Shown: in pieces, positions 9,493-17,503 of the stretch
Numbering within the stretch: position 1 is the stretch's first letter
How the letters are laid out: each line of letters begins with the position of its first letter
Assembly: GCA_050331455.1 (NCBI GenBank)
Contig: JBHJGV010000083.1
Location: forward strand, 1 to 28,282
Source of the DNA: CAYUYV01 sp050331455
GTDB lineage: Bacteria > Pseudomonadota > Alphaproteobacteria > JAJFIK01
Length of the DNA stretch: 28,282 nt
Reading direction: 5' to 3'
Program-made: the position numbers and the translations under genes
Notes under the pieces: model-generated
What the model saw: the letters and a program-made list of their open reading frames with translations, nothing else
Database searches by the model: none
What the model was told of the DNA's origin: nothing

Positions 9493-11181
9493 ATGAGCCA
9501 TCCGGGACAGGCTCACGCCGACATCCCTTTAACGGAATGGATCTTCATCGCGATGACCACGCCCCGCAACATCACACCGGACGGTTCCGATCCGCGCCAG
9601 GCTCCCGAACGCCTGCCCGAATGGGCCCGGAAAGTGGGCCAGGAAAATGTGGCACTGCGCAAGGGAACCCTGCGCAAGGGCGTGGTTTTCAATGCCATGG
9701 GAGCGGCCGCCCAGATCGTCTCTTCCATCATCGGTACGATCCTGTTGGCCCGGCTGCTCGACCCGACGGATTTCGCGGCCTATGGCATCATTTCGCCCAT
9801 CGTGGTCACGCTGTTGATTTTCGGCGACGGCGGCACGTCCTACATCACCTTGCGTTCACGCTCCCTCGAGCACGAGCCCTTAAGCGAGCTGTTCTCCGCC
9901 ACCCTCATCGCCTCCCTCATCGTGATGCCCCTGGCCTTGGCCGGCATCGGCGCGGCCCTGTGGGCCGCCGGCCGGACGGACGCGCTAACACCGGGTCTGC
10001 TCATGGCGGTTTCAATCCTGACCACGGGACTGACGGTCCAGCACAGCGCCATTGCCACACGCAGTTTCCGAAACGACCTGAGAGTGCTGGTGACGATCGT
10101 GTCGAGTCTTGGGGCGCTGGGCCTGTCGATCATGCTGGCCCTGGCGGGGGGCGGCCTTTATGCCCTGGTCGGCCTGTTCTTTTTCCGCTCCCTCATCACC
10201 ATGCTGATGTTCCATGTGCTGGTGGGTTGGCGGCCGGATCTGCGGCGGGTCGGGACGGATACCGTCGCCGATCTGCGCCGGCTGGGCTTTTTTGATCTGA
10301 CGTCCCGGGGCATCAAGTCCGTTTCGGCGGAGAGCGACAAGTTTCTCGCGGGCCTGTTGCTGGCCCCGACGGCGGCCGGTCTCTACGTCCTCGCGCATAT
10401 GCTGATCGTCACCGGCGCGCGCCAGCTTCTGCAACCGATCCAGCAAATGCTGGTCCCCTATTTCACGGAAGTGCGGCGCACGGATCACTATGGCGGCCAC
10501 GTCCTGGGCACGTTCCGCCTGTTCACCGTGATCATGGCACCGGGCAGCCTATGGCTCGCCCTCGCCGCCGACGACCTGATGTTCCTCGTGATGGGACGTC
10601 AGGAGGCGGACCTCGTCACCGCGGTCTGCGTCCTGTGCCTGGGCCTGTCCATCGAGATCATGAGCCGGTGTTCCGGTGCGGCCTTCGCCGCGGCCGACAT
10701 GCCCAAAAAGACCGTGCAGGTTCAGACCGTTGTGCTTCTGGTGAAGGTGGGCATCATCGCGGCGGTGGCCCTGTCCACGGCGGCCCTGGGCCAAGATCTG
10801 ACGGTGGCCCGCTTCGTGTCCGCCGCCGGCGGTGCGATGGTGTTTGCCGGGCTGTTCCGGCTGTCCATGGTGGCCCGGACCTTCGGATTGCCGTTTCCTC
10901 TGGTCTTCCAGCGCATGGCCCTGCCCTATGGCGCGGCCGCATTGGCCATGGCGGGGGTGGTACTGGCGGCCCAAGCGATCCTGCCCGATGCCGGGCTGTG
11001 GGGTGCGATCGGACGGGTGGCCCTGGGCGTGCTCGGCGTGGGCGCCGTAACGATGACATCCGTCCTCGTGTTCGTCCGGGATCATCCTATCGTGAATGAC
11101 CTGCTGGCCCCGCTGACCGGCAAACCGCGCAAGCGCCGGGGCCGCCGGGCGGCGGCGCTGGCCTCAGGCGACGAGGTCTAG
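9493..11181 (+). CDS. oligosaccharide flippase family protein (Wzx/MATE-like)
   Basis: This polytopic inner-membrane protein of up to 562 residues has about a dozen hydrophobic segments and the N-terminal pattern of polysaccharide exporters: ARLLDPTDFAAYGIISP after the first helix, then a GDGG loop. Such proteins flip lipid-linked sugar units to the periplasm. No glycosyltransferase or polymerase gene is nearby, so the substrate is unknown and the gene looks orphaned. The start is uncertain: the ATG at 9493 has only a short AGG close by, while the ATG at 9553 would remove 20 residues before MTTPRNITPDG. The C-terminus is very basic (KPRKRRGRRA). The last 18 bp overlap the convergent gene at 11164. 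Confidence 0.85.
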   Translation: MSHPGQAHADIPLTEWIFIAMTTPRNITPDGSDPRQAPERLPEWARKVGQENVALRKGTLRKGVVFNAMGAAAQIVSSIIGTILLARLLDPTDFAAYGIISPIVVTLLIFGDGGTSYITLRSRSLEHEPLSELFSATLIASLIVMPLALAGIGAALWAAGRTDALTPGLLMAVSILTTGLTVQHSAIATRSFRNDLRVLVTIVSSLGALGLSIMLALAGGGLYALVGLFFFRSLITMLMFHVLVGWRPDLRRVGTDTVADLRRLGFFDLTSRGIKSVSAESDKFLAGLLLAPTAAGLYVLAHMLIVTGARQLLQPIQQMLVPYFTEVRRTDHYGGHVLGTFRLFTVIMAPGSLWLALAADDLMFLVMGRQEADLVTAVCVLCLGLSIEIMSRCSGAAFAAADMPKKTVQVQTVVLLVKVGIIAAVALSTAALGQDLTVARFVSAAGGAMVFAGLFRLSMVARTFGLPFPLVFQRMALPYGAAALAMAGVVLAAQAILPDAGLWGAIGRVALGVLGVGAVTMTSVLVFVRDHPIVNDLLAPLTGKPRKRRGRRAAALASGDEV

Positions 11182-11925
11182 GGTTCCGCCGGGGGCGTCC
11201 GCGGAGGTCACGCGCTCCAAAGGATTGGTGGTTTTCGGGCCCTGACCGGCGGAGGCCTGCTCGGCAGACGTCTGTTCCATGAGGGCGGCCTGGGCCTCCA
11301 GTTTGGCCCGGTCGGCTTCCGCAGCCACCCGCCGGTCCTGGGACGAGGGTTCGGCGGGCGCAAGGGCCGCCCGCTTGACCACCTCCATTTTCGCGATCGT
11401 GGCTTTGGGATCGCCTTCCACCGGGCTCACATCGATGGGCACCTGACCGCCGATGGCATATTTGCGCCCGTCGGGACCCGTCTGGAAGGTGTAGGACGGG
11501 CTGCCGGCATAGGGACCGCCGACCCGGGCATGGGCCTCCTCGTGGCGGCGGACTTCCGCATCGCGGTCTTTCAGCTTACTGACCTGATCTTTTTCCTCGG
11601 GGGTCAGCTCGCCAGGCGCGTCATCGGTTTGCGCGTCCTCCGTTTGCGCATCGTCCCGGCCTGAGGCGATTTGGGAATCGGTCGGGCCCGCCCTGCCGAA
11701 GGCGCCCTGGGCTGCGTTTTGCGCAGCCAACAGCGTGGCCCCATCGGCGACGGGCCGGTTGGAGAACGGCGCGGCCCGGGATGCCCCGCCCCCTTCCGCC
11801 GGCGCAGGCGGGGCATCGGCGCCGGGCCGCAGGGCAGCCGCGCGCAGGGCGCCAAGGCGCGCCATGGCGTCCGTCCCCGTGCTGCTGGCAATCCCTGTGC
11901 TGGTGGCAATGGCTGCGTCGATCAC
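11164..11925 (-). CDS. SprA-related putative metalloprotease
   Basis: This 253-residue protein has a zinc-protease HEXXH motif, HEEAH at residues 128-132, inside a conserved block (DAEVRRHEEAHARVGGPYA). It is followed by the family pattern SYTFQTGPDGRKYAIGGQVPID, then ATIAKM and AALAPAEPSSQDRRVA. This matches the SprA-related, putative catalytic metalloprotease family (Pfam 12118 by recollection). The first 105 residues or so are Ala/Pro/Asp-rich and low in complexity, probably disordered. I see no signal peptide. Biological role and substrates are not known for the family. The gene is last in a - strand group, 86 bp after the TIGR02301 gene, and its 3' end overlaps the flippase gene by 18 bp. 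Confidence 0.85.
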   Translation of the reverse strand: MIDAAIATSTGIASSTGTDAMARLGALRAAALRPGADAPPAPAEGGGASRAAPFSNRPVADGATLLAAQNAAQGAFGRAGPTDSQIASGRDDAQTEDAQTDDAPGELTPEEKDQVSKLKDRDAEVRRHEEAHARVGGPYAGSPSYTFQTGPDGRKYAIGGQVPIDVSPVEGDPKATIAKMEVVKRAALAPAEPSSQDRRVAAEADRAKLEAQAALMEQTSAEQASAGQGPKTTNPLERVTSADAPGGTLDLVA

Positions 11926-12011
11926 GACCCCGTACTCCGCCGACTTTTACCCGCCCAGGATAAGGCGTGGGGGTAAAGGAGCCGTAGAGCCGCTCCAGAA
12001 AGTTTAGCAGT

Positions 12012-12434
12012 TCACGGGCTCAGGCGGGCCAACAGGCGGTCCGCGATGCGGACGGCCTGGTCTGCATGGAGGCGCGCTTCTGATAACGCGGCGCGGGTGC
12101 AGTCCGGGAACCGCCTTTGGGCGCTGTGGTAATAGTCATTGAAGTTGCGGGTCATATCCGACATCTGCCGGCGCGAGGGCTGTTCGAGGCGGATGAGTTC
12201 CTTCATCCGCTCCCGCCACAACACATGCTCTTCCGGATAACACATGGACCGGAGGTGATGGAGCGCACCCAGGGCCCGCGACAGGTCAATCAGCATATAT
12301 TCATAGGTGTTGAGACCTTCGACCTGTTCCTCCGCCGGCGCCGGCCGGACGGCTGACAGGGCCAAGACGATGGTAAGCACACAGACAGACCGAATGCTTG
12401 CCGAAAGCGAACCCGACACGCTGCTCCCCACCAT
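12012..12434 (-). CDS. TIGR02301-family secreted protein
   Basis: This 140-residue protein starts with a Sec signal peptide: R15, a hydrophobic core VCVLTIVLALSAV, and a likely cleavage after A34 (PAPA before EEQ). The mature part has the pattern of the alphaproteobacterial TIGR02301 family: a LGALHHLRSMC helix, WRERMKELIRLE, then FNDYYHSAQRRFPDCT. The two cysteines of the mature part (in RSMC and PDCT) are probably a periplasmic disulfide. The function is unknown. A GAGAGG site lies about 5 bp before the ATG. The gene begins 26 bp after the nitronate-monooxygenase-like gene, so it is likely co-transcribed with it. Confidence 0.85.
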   Translation of the reverse strand: MVGSSVSGSLSASIRSVCVLTIVLALSAVRPAPAEEQVEGLNTYEYMLIDLSRALGALHHLRSMCYPEEHVLWRERMKELIRLEQPSRRQMSDMTRNFNDYYHSAQRRFPDCTRAALSEARLHADQAVRIADRLLARLSP

Positions 12435-12460
12435 GATGCCTCTCCCTGTCCGACGGGCCC

Positions 12461-13426
12461 TTAGGACGTGAGCGCCGCCATGCGGCCGATCACGGCTTCG
12501 GCCTCGGCCATGGTCTTGCGGATGATCTGTGCGCAGGGCAGAACCTCCATCACCGCACCGGCCCCCTGGCCCATGGGCAGACAGTCCTTGGCCGTGTCCA
12601 AGGGCTCCAGCACGCCGCCGATGCCCCCGATCACGCCGCGCTGATAGGAGGTGACGGCCTGTTGCGGGAAGGGCTGCATCCGGCTCGGATCCGCCTCCAG
12701 CGCGCGCACATAATCGTTGTTCAAGACCCGCATGGTCTTGCCGGAATAGGCGCGGGTGACGATGGTGTCCTCGATACCGGCGTCGACAATGGCCTGCTTG
12801 TAGACCGGGCCCGCATGGGCCTCTTCAGAGGCGATGAAGCGGGTGCCCATCCACACGCCCTGGGCCCCGAAGGCGAGCGCTGCGGCGAGTCCCCGTCCGT
12901 CCACAATGGATCCGGCGGCAATCACCGGGATGTCGACCGCATCGACCACCTGGGGGATCAGGGCCATGCCCGCCACCTTGCCCGTGTGGCCGCCGGCTTC
13001 CGTGCCTTGTGCGATCACGGCGTCGCAACCGGCCTCCGCCGCCTTCACGGCATGGCGCACCGTTCCGCACACGGTCATGACCTTGAGGCCCGCATCCTTC
13101 AGGCGGCCCATGATCGGGGTGGGCACGCCAAGACCGGCGACGAAGCAGGACGCGCCTTCCTCGATGATGATATCGCAGGCCGCGTGGAGCGACTCCGGCA
13201 CGGCCGTCAGCAGGTCGACACCGAAGGGCTTGTCGGTCAGGGCCCGGACTTTGCGCATTTCCGCGCGGATGTCGTCAGGCCCGGCACTCGCCATGCCGAG
13301 GCAGCCATACCCTCCGGCATTGGAGACCGCCGCTGTCACTTCGGCATAGGCGACCCCGCCCATGCCGGCGAGCAGGATGGGCACCTCGATATCGAGAAGA
13401 TCGCAGATGGGGGTGCGCAGTGCCAT
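12461..13426 (-). CDS. nitronate monooxygenase-like flavin-dependent oxidoreductase
   Basis: This 321-residue TIM-barrel FMN enzyme belongs to the nitronate monooxygenase / 2-nitropropane dioxygenase family, which also includes enoyl-ACP reductase FabK-like members. Family signatures are the N-terminal PICDLLDIEVPILLAGMGG, GCLGM near residue 41, and the flavin-site block AQGTEAGGHTG with H147 as the likely catalytic histidine, followed by AAGSIVDGRG and ALAFGAQGVWMGTRF. The physiological substrate cannot be deduced. I use the ATG at 13426 because GAGAGGAC lies just upstream. It follows the SDR gene by 23 bp, so the two oxidoreductases are probably an operon, perhaps acting on a common carboxylic-acid or nitro substrate; that is inference. 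Confidence 0.9.
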   Translation of the reverse strand: MALRTPICDLLDIEVPILLAGMGGVAYAEVTAAVSNAGGYGCLGMASAGPDDIRAEMRKVRALTDKPFGVDLLTAVPESLHAACDIIIEEGASCFVAGLGVPTPIMGRLKDAGLKVMTVCGTVRHAVKAAEAGCDAVIAQGTEAGGHTGKVAGMALIPQVVDAVDIPVIAAGSIVDGRGLAAALAFGAQGVWMGTRFIASEEAHAGPVYKQAIVDAGIEDTIVTRAYSGKTMRVLNNDYVRALEADPSRMQPFPQQAVTSYQRGVIGGIGGVLEPLDTAKDCLPMGQGAGAVMEVLPCAQIIRKTMAEAEAVIGRMAALTS

Positions 13427-13449
13427 GGGTTCGTCCTCTCCTGCGCGGA

Positions 13450-14232
13450 TCAAAAGATCGAATAGCCGCCGTCGATAACGATCAAATCGCCCGAGTGATA
13501 GGCGGAGGCATCGCTCGACAGATAGACCGCCATGCCGCCGAAATCCGCGGGCTCACCCCAACGCCGGATCGGCACACGGGGAATGACTTTTTCCGCGAAC
13601 TGGGGCGCTTCCTGGGCCATGGAGGTCATGTCCGTGGCGATCCAGCCGGGCAGGATGGCATTGGCGCGGATGCCGTAACGGGCGAACTCCACCGCACAGC
13701 CCTTGATCATGGAAATCACGGCGCCCTTGGTGGCCGCATAGTGCTGGTTGCGGGCCGCGCCTTCGATGGCGGCAAGACTCGCCACGCCGACCAGGGAGCC
13801 GCCCGGATCGCCGGCCTTGGCGCGGTCCACCATGTGGCGCGCCGCTTCGCGCAGCGTGAAGAACACGCCGTCGAGATTGACGCTGAGCACCTTGCGATAG
13901 GCCTTGGTGTCCATGTCCAGGAAGGAACGCTGTCCGTAGCCGATACCCGCATTGGCGAACACAGAATCGATGCGCCCCATGCGCTCTACGGCCTCGGCCA
14001 TGGCCGAGGTCACCGCGGCTTCATCGGCAACATCAACGGCCTGGGCAAAGACAGGCACATTGTGGCGGGCCAGGGCCTCGGCGGAGTCCCGGTTCTTGTC
14101 CGCATTGGTGCCCCAGATCACCACGCCGGCGCCCGACTGGGCCAGGGCCTCGGCCATGCCCAGACCAATGCCGCGGTTGCCGCCGGTAATCAGCGCGACT
14201 TTCCCAGTCAAATCAAAGGGCTTGTAGGTCAT
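13450..14232 (-). CDS. SDR-family NAD(P)-dependent oxidoreductase
   Basis: This 260-residue classical short-chain dehydrogenase/reductase has the cofactor loop TGGNRGIG at residues 16-23, NAG at 94-96, catalytic S152, and the Y165-x3-K169 pair in HYAATK. The C-terminal block LSSDASAYHSGDLIVIDGG is typical of gluconate 5-dehydrogenase and 3-oxoacyl-ACP reductase-like members. Substrate specificity is not readable. The ATG at 14232 has a strong AGGAGG upstream, so the much longer open frame 5' of it is not used. The gene leads the - strand group SDR, flavoprotein, TIGR02301 protein, protease. Confidence 0.93.
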   Translation of the reverse strand: MTYKPFDLTGKVALITGGNRGIGLGMAEALAQSGAGVVIWGTNADKNRDSAEALARHNVPVFAQAVDVADEAAVTSAMAEAVERMGRIDSVFANAGIGYGQRSFLDMDTKAYRKVLSVNLDGVFFTLREAARHMVDRAKAGDPGGSLVGVASLAAIEGAARNQHYAATKGAVISMIKGCAVEFARYGIRANAILPGWIATDMTSMAQEAPQFAEKVIPRVPIRRWGEPADFGGMAVYLSSDASAYHSGDLIVIDGGYSIF

Positions 14233-14405
14233 GGGCCGTCCTCCTGTGGTGTTTCGCTGTCTTGATTGGGGTCGGCCTGGGCCGCGCGCACCAGCGTAGC
14301 ACCGGTTCAAATCTCCGCGGAAGCAGGGGACGATCAATGCCGCGGGCTGGATGTCAAGAAACAATGGTGAAGGCAGGCGAAATCGGTTATATTCCAGACC
14401 AAGAG

Positions 14406-14438
14406 GGGCTGCAGCCCATGCCTCCGGGGAGATCCCCG
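14406..14438 (+). promoter_or_regulatory. two hairpins in the leader of the 14464 gene
   Basis: A perfect 12-bp palindrome GGGCTGCAGCCC (14406-14417) and a second hairpin CGGGGA-GA-TCCCCG (14425-14438) lie just before the AAAGGA ribosome binding site of the small gene at 14464. They could affect translation or message stability, but no known riboswitch class is recognisable. Confidence 0.35.
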
Positions 14439-14463
14439 CGGCAAGACCCGAAAGGAAATGACG

Positions 14464-14889
14464 ATGGCACGCAATCGTATCCGCGTCGTCGGGGCCGGCG
14501 GCGGCAACACCGCAGCATCCACCGGCACAGTCGGCAAAGGCTTGAAGTTCCGCGTGGTCAAGCGCAAGCCGACCAAGACCGCGACCCAGACGCAGACCCA
14601 GGTGCAAACCGCCGAAACCGGTGAGCGGATATATGGCATGCGCGACGTGACGCCGAACGATATCCGCCCCATCAATGGCCCGATCGTGACCCGGAGCGCG
14701 GATGTTGCCGGTCGCCCCGTGCGCCAAAACTATGACATGGCCGACCGAAGCGTTCGTCCGATCCCCGCTCAAAGTCGGTCGATCGACGCCAGCACCGGCG
14801 TCCGGCCGCTCGATCGCAGCGAGAGCCCCGTGAAGGCGCGCCGCGACGGTATCCGTTCGATCAAGCCGGCCAAGTTCGACTGGAGCTGA
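14464..14889 (+). CDS. small basic protein of unknown function, probably disordered
   Basis: This 141-residue protein is rich in Arg, Thr, Gln and Pro, with no cysteine, no signal peptide and no membrane segment. The start is glycine-rich (VVGAGGGN), a short QTQTQVQT run is at about residues 40-47, and several RP-containing motifs (IRPINGP, GRPVRQN, SVRPIP, VRPLDRS) recur through the second half. The composition suggests an unstructured, nucleic-acid- or partner-binding protein. I recognise no family. The ATG at 14464 is preferred over 14458 because AAAGGA sits 8 bp upstream. Two hairpins precede that site and a strong terminator follows the stop codon, so this looks like a genuine single-gene unit, not a shadow frame. 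Confidence 0.7.
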   Translation: MARNRIRVVGAGGGNTAASTGTVGKGLKFRVVKRKPTKTATQTQTQVQTAETGERIYGMRDVTPNDIRPINGPIVTRSADVAGRPVRQNYDMADRSVRPIPAQSRSIDASTGVRPLDRSESPVKARRDGIRSIKPAKFDWS

Positions 14890-14934
14890 GCGCCGGTCCC
14901 GTGAGGCGGATCACAGCGACCACGGATTGACGAC

Positions 14935-14967
14935 AAAAAGGCGGTTCCCCTCGGGAAGCGCCTTTTT
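14935..14967. terminator. Rho-independent terminator, A/T tracts on both sides
   Basis: AAAAAGGCG (14935-14943) pairs with CGCCTTTTT (14959-14967), and an inner TTCCC/GGGAA stem closes on a CTC loop with one G:G mismatch between the stems. A T run continues to 14968. It lies 45 bp after the stop of the basic protein gene and could act in both directions. Confidence 0.9.
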
Positions 14968-15015
14968 TCATAGGTGAGCTTCCTGGGTCCAGGGTTTTCA
15001 AGGGCGGGCGCGGCC

Positions 15016-15723
15016 ATGGCCGAGATCTTCATCAGTTATGCCAGGGCGGACCGGGCTCGCCTCCGGCCCTTTCTCGATGATCTGGACCGGGAGGGCCTTT
15101 CTTACTTCATCGACGAACGTGGCATCCGCACGGGCGAGGACTGGAGCGAGCGCATTGTCGAAGCGTTGCGGGCCGCGCGGATCGTCATAACGTTCTGGTC
15201 CGAAGCGGCCGTGCGATCGCCCCATGTACGGGACGAGGCCCGCATCGCCCTCAACTTGCGGACCTATCGGGGGATCCGCCTCGACGCCGTGGACTTGCCC
15301 CTCGGCTTCGGCAGCTATCAGGCGGCGGATTTTATCGGAAAGACGCCGGCGGACGATCCGCGCCTGTGGGCCGATGTTGTTGGTTCCGGCACTCAGCCGG
15401 CCCCCTCAACGAAGACCGAGGCCCCGGACCCCGTCGCGCGCGCCGCGGATTTCACCGGCACCGCCCTGAAAAAGGGGCTCAGCGCCCAACTGCGTGCGTT
15501 GCGGGTCGCCGGCACCATCGCAGTCATTCTGCTGGCCTACAGCCTTTCCTATACGCTCAGCCTCGCCATCCTGCTCATGACCAAGACCATCCCCCTCCCC
15601 GGGCCCGGCGAGGAACACCGCTTCACGGTGATTGAATTCGCCCTTGCCACAGCCATCTTCGTCGGGATCTATCCGCTCCTGCGCCTGATTGTGCGCCGGC
15701 TGATCATACGGTCTCGGGACTGA
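15016..15723 (+). CDS. TIR-domain protein with two C-terminal membrane helices
   Basis: This 235-residue protein has an N-terminal TIR domain (residues 1 to about 120) opening with AEIFISYARAD, then YFIDERGIRTGEDW and VITFWSEAAVRSPHVRDEA. E74 occupies the S-x5-E position of the catalytic glutamate in NAD+-cleaving TIR domains. After a Pro/Ala-rich linker come two hydrophobic segments at about 164-188 and 204-228 and a basic tail (RRLIIRSRD), placing the TIR domain on the cytoplasmic face. Bacterial TIR proteins can act as NADase effectors in phage defence or as signalling scaffolds; which applies here is unknown. A GTG at 14974 would add 14 residues, but the family start fits the ATG at 15016, although its ribosome binding site is weak. 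The stop codon is 3 bp from that of the convergent lipoprotein gene. Confidence 0.85.
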   Translation: MAEIFISYARADRARLRPFLDDLDREGLSYFIDERGIRTGEDWSERIVEALRAARIVITFWSEAAVRSPHVRDEARIALNLRTYRGIRLDAVDLPLGFGSYQAADFIGKTPADDPRLWADVVGSGTQPAPSTKTEAPDPVARAADFTGTALKKGLSAQLRALRVAGTIAVILLAYSLSYTLSLAILLMTKTIPLPGPGEEHRFTVIEFALATAIFVGIYPLLRLIVRRLIIRSRD

Positions 15724-15726
15724 CGG

Positions 15727-16374
15727 TCATGCCGCAGCGCCGGTGGCGCGCGCGAAAGCTTCTCGCACTTGGCGGGACATTTCCTCATCGAAGCCGCGGG
15801 CGAGGGCCTCGATCATGTCGAAATAGATTCCTTCGACATCCTCCGGGTCGGCATTTTCGCGAATGCCGCGGGTTACGCTGACGGTGGCCCGGGTGCTTGC
15901 GGCACGCCCGGCCACGCCCACAAAGTCGAGCTGCACTTCAAGGGTTCCCGTAAGCCGACGATCCACCTCGTTCCGAAACCAACCGAACACGCCCCGCGAG
16001 ACCGGCAGGGCCTCCATGACGACGCCGGCATCGAAGATGGTCAGCTTCACCGCGCCGCCGGTGCCGGACAGGGCGATCCGGTCCCGGATCCAGGCATTCG
16101 CGATCTGTGCCGGGACGACCCGATATTCGTGCTCCACATGGGGTGCCTGCAGGGGGGCGCGGTACCGATCGACCACGGCCACGGGTCGCTCCGCCTCCAG
16201 CCGAACAATGGGCCCCTGGGAGAAGCGGATCAGGGGCGGCTCGGCCCGCTCCGCCGTCGTGCAGGCGCCCAGGACGAGACACAGGAGAAGGATGCCGGCC
16301 TTGCGAAGGGCAGCGGCATGACCGATCGAGACCACTTGGCTCACGGAACACCCCATTTCGAAAGATCCGTTCAT
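15727..16374 (-). CDS. lipoprotein of unknown function, downstream of hslO
   Basis: This 215-residue protein has a lipoprotein signal: a basic region with R24 and K25, hydrophobic GILLLCLVLGA, and lipobox LGAC with C38 as the predicted lipidated residue. The mature domain has recognisable blocks RYRAPLQAPHVEHEYRV and AWIRDRIALSGTGGAVKLTI, and ends in a helical region (FDEEMSRQVREAF). It resembles uncharacterised lipoproteins of Rhodospirillales-type genomes. The ATG at 16374 overlaps the hslO stop as ATGA, which supports translational coupling; an internal ATG at 16356 is an alternative. It is probably attached to a membrane facing the periplasm. Confidence 0.8.
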   Translation of the reverse strand: MNGSFEMGCSVSQVVSIGHAAALRKAGILLLCLVLGACTTAERAEPPLIRFSQGPIVRLEAERPVAVVDRYRAPLQAPHVEHEYRVVPAQIANAWIRDRIALSGTGGAVKLTIFDAGVVMEALPVSRGVFGWFRNEVDRRLTGTLEVQLDFVGVAGRAASTRATVSVTRGIRENADPEDVEGIYFDMIEALARGFDEEMSRQVREAFARATGAAA

Positions 16375-17423
16375 CGCGATACGGACCGCGGCTCGCCCAT
16401 CAGCGCAAGCGTTTCCGGATCGAACACGAAATCCTTGTTGCAAAACTCACAGCGGACCGTGATGCGGCCGTCCTCTACGAGGTCTTCCCGGCTGTCGCCG
16501 GTCCGGGTCAGCACGTCACGGATATGATCTTCCGTACACCGGCAATCCATGGACAGGGGCATGGGATCGAAAACCCGCACGCCGTCCTCGTGGAACAGCC
16601 GCAACAAAAGGCGGTCGGTTGATAACAAGGGGTCAACCAGTTCCTGGTCCTCTGCGGTCTGAAGCAGCGTGGTGACCCGGTTCCAGGCCTCTTCCACATC
16701 CTCACCGGCATCGGTCAAGGTCTTTTTGCCGGCGGCCTTTTCCGCCTGGAGACGGGCGCGGTTCTCCTCGTCATCGGTCAGCCCGCCCGAGGCGGCAAGA
16801 TGCTGGATCAGGATTCCACCGGCCCGCCAGGGCATGTCGGATTTTTGCGCCCCCTTTTGAGGGCCTGGTGCATGGGCGCTGCCGCGACCCACGAACAGGC
16901 GCAGGCGGGTCGCAATCTGCTCCGACTGCTGAAAATACTCATGGGCGCAGGCGGCGATGCCGTCGCGGCTGAGGGAGACGAGCCCCTGGGAGCGATGCAT
17001 GCCCGGCCCCGGGTCAATGGTGAGGGCGAAGACCCCGTCGCCGAGGACGGCCGCCTTGTCCGCCTTGCCGTCGGCTTCGAGGGCCGCCCACCCGTCCCGG
17101 TCGAGCTTGGCATAGCCGCGCAGGGCCCCCGGCGCGCTGAAGGACGCCACCATGAACCCGACGGGACCGTCCGACTGGGTCTGGACCGTCAGGCTGCCGT
17201 CGAATTTCAGCGAACTGCCCAGAAGTGCGGCCGTCACCAGAGCCTCCCCGAGCACTTCGGAGACCGCTTCGGGATAGTCGTGGCGGCGCAGGATATGATC
17301 GATCAGCACACCGAGCCGGACCGCGCGTCCCCGCACGCCGGTCTTCTCCACCTGAAAGGGCAGAACGAGATCGTCCACCGGACGACGCTCGAACCCGGTG
17401 GGTTTCGGTGGCTCAATCGTCAT
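16371..17423 (-). CDS. hslO: Hsp33 redox-regulated chaperone
   Basis: This 350-residue chaperone is inactive when reduced with bound zinc and is activated as a holdase by oxidative unfolding of its C-terminal redox switch. The four zinc-binding cysteines are intact: CxC at C294 and C296 and CxxC at C325 and C328. The N-terminal domain includes the typical GEALVTAALLGSSLKFDGSLTVQ and the middle SEQIATRLRL region. An AGGAGG Shine-Dalgarno lies 4 bp before the ATG. The gene follows argF after 80 bp and is coupled to the downstream lipoprotein gene by a 4-bp overlap. The argD-argF-hslO order is widespread in Alphaproteobacteria. Confidence 0.97.
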   Translation of the reverse strand: MTIEPPKPTGFERRPVDDLVLPFQVEKTGVRGRAVRLGVLIDHILRRHDYPEAVSEVLGEALVTAALLGSSLKFDGSLTVQTQSDGPVGFMVASFSAPGALRGYAKLDRDGWAALEADGKADKAAVLGDGVFALTIDPGPGMHRSQGLVSLSRDGIAACAHEYFQQSEQIATRLRLFVGRGSAHAPGPQKGAQKSDMPWRAGGILIQHLAASGGLTDDEENRARLQAEKAAGKKTLTDAGEDVEEAWNRVTTLLQTAEDQELVDPLLSTDRLLLRLFHEDGVRVFDPMPLSMDCRCTEDHIRDVLTRTGDSREDLVEDGRITVRCEFCNKDFVFDPETLALMGEPRSVSR

Positions 17424-17503
17424 GCTGCCTCCTGTTTCTTTGCTGGCCTATTTCTTCGCCGACCCGTTTATTTACCAACCCAGGGCCCTGCGCTATCACC
17501 GTG

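Noticed and set aside
12662..13465. 267-residue open frame on the + strand
   Set aside because: It is antisense to the nitronate-monooxygenase-like gene, His/Gly/Arg-rich, and has no family features.
14300..14330. tRNA-like T-loop (GGTTCAAATC)
   Set aside because: The flanking 5-bp stem does not pair (ACCGG against CTCCG), and no anticodon or acceptor stem can be drawn around it.
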